Program-made: the position numbers and the translations under genes
Shown here: positions 1 to 5,800 of the stretch, piece after piece
Layout of the letters: every line of letters starts with the position of its first letter
Numbering within the stretch: the stretch's first letter is position 1
The notes under the pieces: generated by a model
Told to the model about the DNA's origin: nothing
Database searches by the model: none
The model's input: the letters and a program-made list of their open reading frames with translations, nothing else
NCBI GenBank assembly: GCA_937141995.1
Contig: CAKZQX010000117.1
Coordinates: 1 to 9,206 of the forward strand
Source: an uncultured Chloroflexaceae bacterium
GTDB lineage: Bacteria > Chloroflexota > Chloroflexia > Chloroflexales > Chloroflexaceae
DNA length: 9,206 nucleotides
Direction: 5' to 3'

Positions 1-1869
1 TTTACGCGTGAAGCCGATCTTGCCGGCCGGTTACGCCACCCCAACATTGTGCAGGTGCTTGACCATGGTTACTATTCGCCGTTTCACTGCACAATCATGG
101 AGTATGTCAATGGTGGCTCACTCCGGCAACTACTGGAGCGGGATCACTCCCTGCCACCGCTCGCAGCGCTGGCGATTTTCAAGCAGATTGCCGCCGCGCT
201 GGATTATGCTCACAGCTTCAACATTATCCACCGCGATGTGTCGCCGGGTAATGTGCTCATTGATCAGGCAACCGGCATGGCCCTCCTGACCGACTTTGGC
301 ATTGCTCGCGGCCCCCATGGGACAATCACCGTTGCCTCTTCCATTATGGGGACGCCCGGCTTCTGGTCGCCGGAGCAGTCTCAGTCGGCCGCGTCCGTTA
401 CGCATCTCTCCGATCTCTTTAGCCTGGGTGTCATCCTCTATGTAATGCTCAGCGGTGAGATCCCCTGGGACGATACGCCGGGTCTGCCCGACCGCACATT
501 TGCCCCGCCGATCCCGCTCAAGCAGCGGGGCGTGAACAACATTCCCGGCGATCTCGACCGGATTATCCAGACGTTATTGGAGAATGATCCGGCCAGACGT
601 TTTCCCACCGCGCAGGCGGCCGTTGAGGAGCTTGAACGCATCTTCGAGCGGCATCAGTCGCCGACTACCCGGGTGGTTGGCTCCGACGCCGATACCGACC
701 CGGAAGAGGATGAACATGACTATCGCTACCAGGCTATGGGTGTTGCGTCGAACGCCGTTGAAGAAGTGTTGGGACAAAACCTGGTCGGCGCACCGATTGC
801 GGCGGCCCACACGCGCGCTGCCGAACTGTGCCGGCGTACCGTCCTGACGAGCCTGTTAGATGCGTGGGCACAGCATGGACGCTTGCGGAAGGCGCATCTG
901 GGGCGCGTTGCGCACTTCCACAAAGTCAGCAGCCACAATGTCTACTTCTACCAACTGCGCGTGCTCTACGAGTACCGCAGTCCGCCCCACGAACTGGAAG
1001 ATCCCGACTATGATGAGCGGGAATTTCCGCTGGAGCCGGAACGTGATCACTGGCAGGTCGTGTTGCCGTCCATCCAGGGCTTCGAGGATGAACCGGGCGG
1101 CCAGATCATCCTGCCCGGTTCGGCCCGGGTTGTCAGTTGCAGCACTTGTGAGGGGAAGGGCGTGGTTGTCTGTTCCCGCTGCAAAGGCAAGAAACGCATC
1201 TCCATCACACGCAAGGTCGATCCAAAGGTTGATCCGGCGGCAGCGGACGGCGAGTCGGATACGTCGTCCTCCGATACGACCAGTACCAGTAGTAGCGTGG
1301 CGATTGCGCGGGCAGTCTTACCCCAGACCGAGCGGGTACTGGTGCCCTGCCCGGACTGCGAAGGGCGCGGTGGGTTTACCTGCGAACGCTGTGATGGGTT
1401 GGGCCGTCTGGTGCAGCGCAAAGCCTTTCGCTGGGAACGCAAAGCCTACACCTGGGATGCCAATGATGACCTGCCCGATCTGGATGAGCAGTGGCTCCTG
1501 AATACCTGCGAGGCACATGCCGTCTACCAGGAAGATGCGGATCAGGGCTGTCGGCCCGAATGGTTTCAAGTGCCCGGCTTGCGGGAACTGGCGCAGGAGG
1601 CCCAGGCCGCAACGAACGCGCATACCCGCATTGTCCTGAGCGAAGTAACGATCAGTTGTATTCCCGTCACCGATGTCGTCTTTGACCTCGGCCATTTTGA
1701 CGAGGAGCAGGGCGATTCCGGGCTCTACCGTCTCTCGATCTATGGCTTTGAGAATATCATTCCACCCGACTGGCGCTTTCTCAACTGGGAACGAGTTATC
1801 TTTGTCTGTGTTACGCTCTTCCTGGCCGTGCTGGTGCTAGTGCTGGGTTACTTCGCCTTTACGGGTTGA
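1..1869 (+). CDS. Ser/Thr protein kinase with DnaJ-like CxxCxGxG motifs and C-terminal membrane anchor (5' partial)
   Basis: The frame is open from base 1, so the start codon, glycine-rich loop and ATP-binding lysine lie upstream; 622 residues are visible. The window opens in the alpha-C helix region (READLAGRLRHPNIVQVLDHG). HRD is at residues 77-79 with Asn84, DFG at 98-100 and SPE (APE equivalent) at 123-125; the kinase domain ends near residue 217. The catalytic loop reads HRDVSPGN, so the usual HRDxK lysine is serine. From memory this HRDVSP form also occurs in other bacterial kinases, so inactivity should not be assumed. An unrecognised region follows (about 219-379). Four CxxCxGxG-like motifs begin at residues 380, 391, 450 and 461, as in the DnaJ zinc-binding domain; the second ends GKK rather than GxG. 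A Ser/Thr/Asp-rich stretch separates the two pairs. Residues 599-619 are a strongly hydrophobic helix with almost nothing after it, so the protein is probably tail-anchored with its kinase in the cytoplasm. The kinase call is secure; its substrate is unknown. Confidence 0.93.
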   Translation, partial: FTREADLAGRLRHPNIVQVLDHGYYSPFHCTIMEYVNGGSLRQLLERDHSLPPLAALAIFKQIAAALDYAHSFNIIHRDVSPGNVLIDQATGMALLTDFGIARGPHGTITVASSIMGTPGFWSPEQSQSAASVTHLSDLFSLGVILYVMLSGEIPWDDTPGLPDRTFAPPIPLKQRGVNNIPGDLDRIIQTLLENDPARRFPTAQAAVEELERIFERHQSPTTRVVGSDADTDPEEDEHDYRYQAMGVASNAVEEVLGQNLVGAPIAAAHTRAAELCRRTVLTSLLDAWAQHGRLRKAHLGRVAHFHKVSSHNVYFYQLRVLYEYRSPPHELEDPDYDEREFPLEPERDHWQVVLPSIQGFEDEPGGQIILPGSARVVSCSTCEGKGVVVCSRCKGKKRISITRKVDPKVDPAAADGESDTSSSDTTSTSSSVAIARAVLPQTERVLVPCPDCEGRGGFTCERCDGLGRLVQRKAFRWERKAYTWDANDDLPDLDEQWLLNTCEAHAVYQEDADQGCRPEWFQVPGLRELAQEAQAATNAHTRIVLSEVTISCIPVTDVVFDLGHFDEEQGDSGLYRLSIYGFENIIPPDWRFLNWERVIFVCVTLFLAVLVLVLGYFAFTG

Positions 1870-1909
1870 CATCACCCGGTACCACCCTTCAGGTGTAGGC
1901 TTTTTGTGA

Positions 1910-1947
1910 TAGGGACGCGCAGAAGCGCGTCCACAACCCATCCCGAT
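1910..1947 (+). repeat. Palindromic dispersed repeat, copy 1
   Basis: The core is GGACGCGC-agaa-GCGCGTCC, a perfect 8-bp inverted repeat, preceded by TAG and followed by a tail ending TCCCGAT. It matches the copy at 2009-2046 at 32 of 38 positions without gaps. The tail of this copy forms a second small stem, CCCAT (1937-1941) with ATGGG (1948-1952). Palindromes starting TAGGG(A/G)CGC are, from memory, a widespread dispersed class in bacterial genomes, including Chloroflexota; membership is inferred. Confidence 0.75.
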
Positions 1948-2008
1948 ATGGGAAATGCTGCGCTGGAGCGGCGGCCGCTGCCGGACCCACCGCCCGGATT
2001 CGACGTGG

Positions 2009-2046
2009 TAGGGACGCGCATCTGCGCGTCCGCAAGCCGTCCCGAT
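2009..2046 (+). repeat. Palindromic dispersed repeat, copy 2
   Basis: The core is GGACGCGC-atct-GCGCGTCC, and here the stem can extend to 9 bp by pairing A with T across a two-base loop. It lies 99 bases downstream of copy 1 in the same orientation. Most differences from copy 1 are in the loop and the tail, while the stem arms are identical, which fits selection for, or recent spread of, a hairpin-forming element. Confidence 0.75.
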
Positions 2047-2158
2047 GATGCACCAGTTGCGCCTGATTCTCTGTTCCCCTGTGCGGTCACGGTATGCTCT
2101 CTACAGAACACTACCATTCATCATATGAAGAACAAACAGAAGACCCGCCTGAGACACG

Positions 2159-2190
2159 TTGTTCTTTGTTGCTTTGTTCTTTGTTCTTTA
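2159..2190 (+). repeat. T-rich imperfect heptamer tandem repeat
   Basis: The tract consists of about four imperfect copies of TTTGTTC, one of them stretched to eight bases. AAGAACAAA at 2128-2136 is the reverse complement of TTTGTTCTT, which occurs at 2173-2181 and again at 2180-2188, so the tract can pair with the upstream element in two registers. Similar pyrimidine-rich heptamer runs occur between Chloroflexus genes as far as I recall. No function is claimed. Confidence 0.6.
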
Positions 2191-2805
2191 TCCTCTGCTC
2201 TCAATCATCCCGGTACAGGTCATCCATGCCACTAGTACCAATGGTCTCACCAGACCAACCCTCAGAGGTATTGTATGTTCTCGCCACAGCGTGTATGGTT
2301 TGTCATGGGCAAAATTTGGTAAAAGTCCCGGCGTCGTGTGCGCCGGATAACCCGATCCTTGCTCAATCGCATACATGTTCATGCGGTCATACGCATCATC
2401 TGGGCAGAACAGACGATTGCCCTTCCTGGCGATAGAGCTATGCACATAACAGCGCACTACCAGTACCTTTGAGCAAGTCGTTACTGAGGCATAAGCGAAT
2501 GTCGGCCAGGCGCGGCGTATGTCGTATCCCTGGAGGGGCGGAGCCGGTTCTGCTCCTCTCTTTTGATCTCTCTGAGTATTTTCGATCCTCACAGGATATT
2601 CCGTATATGGCTGAAGGGAAAGGAGACCGATGGGAAGATGCCGGATTGGTGGCGCATGCCGGGGAAGGAACCGGCTTCCGCGCCGCGTATCTGACACCTT
2701 CGCCGCAAGGCGTATCACACCGACCAGGGATGTTTGACCACGCCATCCCGAACATCGACATTTCAGTGGTCACTCTGTTGTACTCGTTGTAGTTTTTCTG
2801 CAAAC

Positions 2806-2816
2806 AGGAATGAGGA
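2806..2816 (+). promoter_or_regulatory. Ribosome binding site that sets the start at 2821
   Basis: AGGAATGAGGA precedes ATG at 2821, with GAGG ending five bases before the start codon. The same frame extends upstream to a TTG at 2734, but those extra 29 residues contain three cysteines, resemble no signal sequence and have no ribosome site. The ATG at 2821 instead opens directly into a basic and then hydrophobic export signal. Confidence 0.7.
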
Positions 2817-2820
2817 TCGC

Positions 2821-5800
2821 ATGAACATTCCGCGACTATCTCTCCAGAGACTCAAGACAGGTGCTCACACACTTGTCAAAACCCGTCCGCGCCTGCTGCT
2901 GACGTTGGTGGTAGCAATGCTGGTGCTGGCCGCCGGTATTGGGAGCGCGATTTATGCCGCTCCTGAAGTTGATCTTTTTGTTGAACCCGTGCTGACCGGG
3001 CAAATTCCTGAGAGTGCTGGTTCAGCAGATTTTCGGATTTATGTAAACGATACCATTGAAGGTGGAACGGTTACAATCGAGATCACTACCCTTGATGGGG
3101 TCGGTACCAACAAGGCCGTCGCGCCGGCAGACTATACCGCGCAAACTCAGGTAGTTACCTTCTCTGATACGCTCAGCGAAACTATTGTGACCGTCCCGAT
3201 TATCGATGATGTGGATGATGAGCAGAACGAGGTATTTCGCGTAAGAGCAGAAGTGATCGGTAACAGCTCAGCCACTGACGTCAACGGGTCACCATTTACG
3301 TTGCCTGCCACCATTGTCGATAATGACGCACCTACTCTGGTTTCTATTAGTGGGCCGGGCAATGTAAATGAGGATGCGGGCCAGGCTTTTATTGAAGTTA
3401 CGCTGAGTGGCGCTGGAACACAAACCAGTAGTCCCCAGTCGGTGGACTTCGAGTATGAGATCCTGCCGGGAGCAACTGATCCTGCTACACCGGGAGTAGA
3501 TCTTGAGGATGTGGACACCGGTGGTGTCACCGGAACCCTGGTTATTTCGGCTAATACATCGTTTGCGAGTCCGATTCTACTTCCGATACAGATCAACGAT
3601 GACCTGATCGATGAACCGGATGAGAATTTTACGATCAACATAACGTCGGCCAGTAATGTGACCAACCCTACACTTGCGACGGGTGCAACGTTGGATGGGA
3701 CCATTATTGATGACGAAGAGTTGGAAGTCTTCTTCTCCACCTCAGCGCTGACTGTTACTGAAGGTACAGCAGGTACGGTACAGGCGCAGGTTAGTTTGAA
3801 TTTTGTCCCCGCCACTGAAGTAACGGTGGACTTCAGCGTGAGTGGTTCAGCGACAAGCGGTGCGGGGAATGATTATACATTCACACCTGCTGCGCCGACG
3901 CTTACGTTCCCTGCCAGCGGGGCTATCACGCAAACAATTGATATAACTGTCCTGGATGATACCATCGACGAACTCGATGAGACGGTAATCCTGGCCCTGA
4001 CCAATCCCTCGGCCAATGTGTCGATAGTATCGCCGGATGAGTATACCCTGACAATCCAGGACGATGACGCTGCCCCCGAGATTGCGATTGGTGATGTGAC
4101 GGTGAACCCGGAGGCGGCGGTCGATGCCGGCTTCCCGGTGACGCTGACCGCCGCCAGCGGTCTGACGGTCACGGTGGCGTATGCCACGGCTGATGATACC
4201 GCGACAGCGGGCGCGGACTACACCAGCGTCAATGGCACGCTCACCTTTACGCCGGGGATCACCAGCCAGACGATTAATGTGCCGGTGCTGGATGACGCCC
4301 TGGATGAAGCGGATGAGACCTTCTTCGTCGATCTGAGCTCGCCCGCAAGTGCAACTATTGCTGATGCGCAGGGCGTGGGCACAATTGTGGACAACGATGC
4401 TCCGCCGGAGATTGCGATCGGCGATGTGACGGTGAACCCGGAGGCGGATACGAATGCCAGCTTCCCGGTGACGCTGACCGCCGCCAGTGGTCTGACGGTT
4501 ACGGTGGCGTATGCCACGGCTGATGATACGGCAACCGCAGGCGCGGACTACACCAGCGTCAATGGCACGCTCACCTTTACGCCGGGGATCACTAGCCAGA
4601 CGGTGAATGTGCCGGTGCTGGAGGATACCCTGGACGAACCGGATGAGACCTTCTTCGTCAACCTGACCGCGCCCACAAATGCGACCTTTGGTGATGATCA
4701 GGGCCTTGGGACGATTGTGGACGATGATGCTCCGCCGGCAATTGCGATTGGGGATGTGACGGTGGACCCGGAGGCGAATACAAATGCCAGCTTCCCGGTG
4801 ACGCTGACCGCCGCCAGCGGTCTGACGGTCACAGTGGAGTTTGCCACGACTGATGATACGGCAACCGCAGGCGCGGACTACACCAGCGTCAACGGCACGC
4901 TCACCTTTACGCCGGGGATCACCAGCCAGACGATAAATGTCCCGGTGCTGGATGACGCGCTGGACGAAGCGAATGAGACCTTCTTTGTCGATCTGACTAC
5001 GCCCACGAATGCGACCATTGCTGACGATCAGGGGCTTGGGACGATTGTTGATAATGACGATCCGCCGACGATTTCGATTGACGACGTGACAGTAGATCCG
5101 GAGGCGGATACGACTGCCGACTTTACGGTGACGCTGAGTGCGGCCAGTGGTCTGACGGTCACGGTGGCGTATGCCACGGCCGATGGTACCGCGACAGCGG
5201 GAACCGATTATACCAGTACCAGCGGCACGTTAACCTTTGAGCCGGGAATCACCAGCCAGACGATAAGTGTGCCGGTGCTGGATGACACGCTGGACGAAGC
5301 GAATGAGACCTTCTTTGTCGATCTGAGCTCGCCCGCAAGTGCGACTATTGCTGATGCGCAGGGGGTGGGCACAATTGTTGATAACGACGCCGCGCCGACG
5401 ATTTCGATTGGTGATGTAACGGTGGACCCGGAGGCGAATACAAATGCCAGCTTCCCGGTGACGCTGACTGCCGCCAGCGGGCTGACGATCACAGTCGAGT
5501 ATGCCACGGCTAATGATACCGCGACAGCGGGCGCGGACTACACCAGTGTCAATGGCACGGTCACCTTTACGCCGGGGATCACTAGCCAGACGGTGAATGT
5601 GCCGGTGCTGGAGGATACCCTGGACGAACCGGATGAAACCTTCTTCGTCAACCTGACCACGCCCATAAATGCGACCATTGCTGACGATCAGGGGCTTGGG
5701 ACGATTGTGGACGATGACGACCCACCGACGATCAATATTGCCGATACATCCGTACAGGAGGGAGACAGCGGCACGGTGACGGCTGTCTTCACCGTAACCT

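Larger units (their letters stand above)
1870..2820. other. Long intergenic region with repeats and hairpins, no convincing gene
   Basis: This is 951 bases between the kinase stop and the start of the large exported protein. Frames on both strands that stay open for 60-176 codons have no recognisable domain, no good ribosome site and odd compositions, so none is called. The first 180 bases hold two palindromic repeats, and 2159-2190 is a T-rich heptamer tract. Further small hairpins are CCGGCG/CGCCGG at 2328-2346, GGGCA/TGCCC at 2402-2422, and GGAGC/GCTCC at 2540-2556 followed by TCTCTTTT. CGCC-GCAA-GGCG at 2701-2712 has a GNRA-type loop. A possible sigma-70-like pair is TTGTAT (2271-2276) and TATGGT (2294-2299) with a 17-base spacer; this is weak. 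No known riboswitch consensus was recognised. The promoter of the large gene, and perhaps a long leader, should lie here. Confidence 0.6.

Noticed and set aside
1883..1905. Terminator after the kinase gene (CACC/GGTG stem followed by TAGGCTTTTT)
   Set aside because: The stem is only four base pairs, too weak to call although a short T run follows.
1906..2235. Possible 109-residue + strand gene
   Set aside because: It starts at the palindromic repeat copy 1, its frame runs through both repeats and the T-rich tract, and it shows no domain or ribosome site.
2358..2477. Nine-base inverted repeat CTTGCTCAA / TTGAGCAAG with a 102-base gap
   Set aside because: One or two matches of this length are expected by chance in a region of this size, and nothing extends the pairing.
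2690..2740. Possible cyclic-di-GMP or other riboswitch around the CGCC-GCAA-GGCG hairpin
   Set aside because: The conserved GGCAAACC-type and ACGCAAAGCC-type segments are missing; only a generic GNRA-type loop is present.
2188..2803. Antisense frames of 176 and 121 residues in the intergenic region
   Set aside because: No recognisable family, unusual composition, mutually overlapping frames and no translation signals.
2734..2820. Upstream extension of the giant gene to TTG at 2734
   Set aside because: The added residues are cysteine-rich and not signal-like, there is no ribosome site, and the ATG at 2821 has a ribosome site and leads straight into an export signal.
3147..5507. Long antisense frames opposite the Calx-beta domains (up to 222 residues)
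   Set aside because: They repeat with the 330-bp units and mirror the codon bias of the sense gene; they are shadows rich in Ser/Val/Thr.
4075..5724. CRISPR-like or mobile-element explanation of the repeats
   Set aside because: The units are contiguous, in frame, 330 bases long and encode complete domains, with no spacers or terminal inverted repeats.
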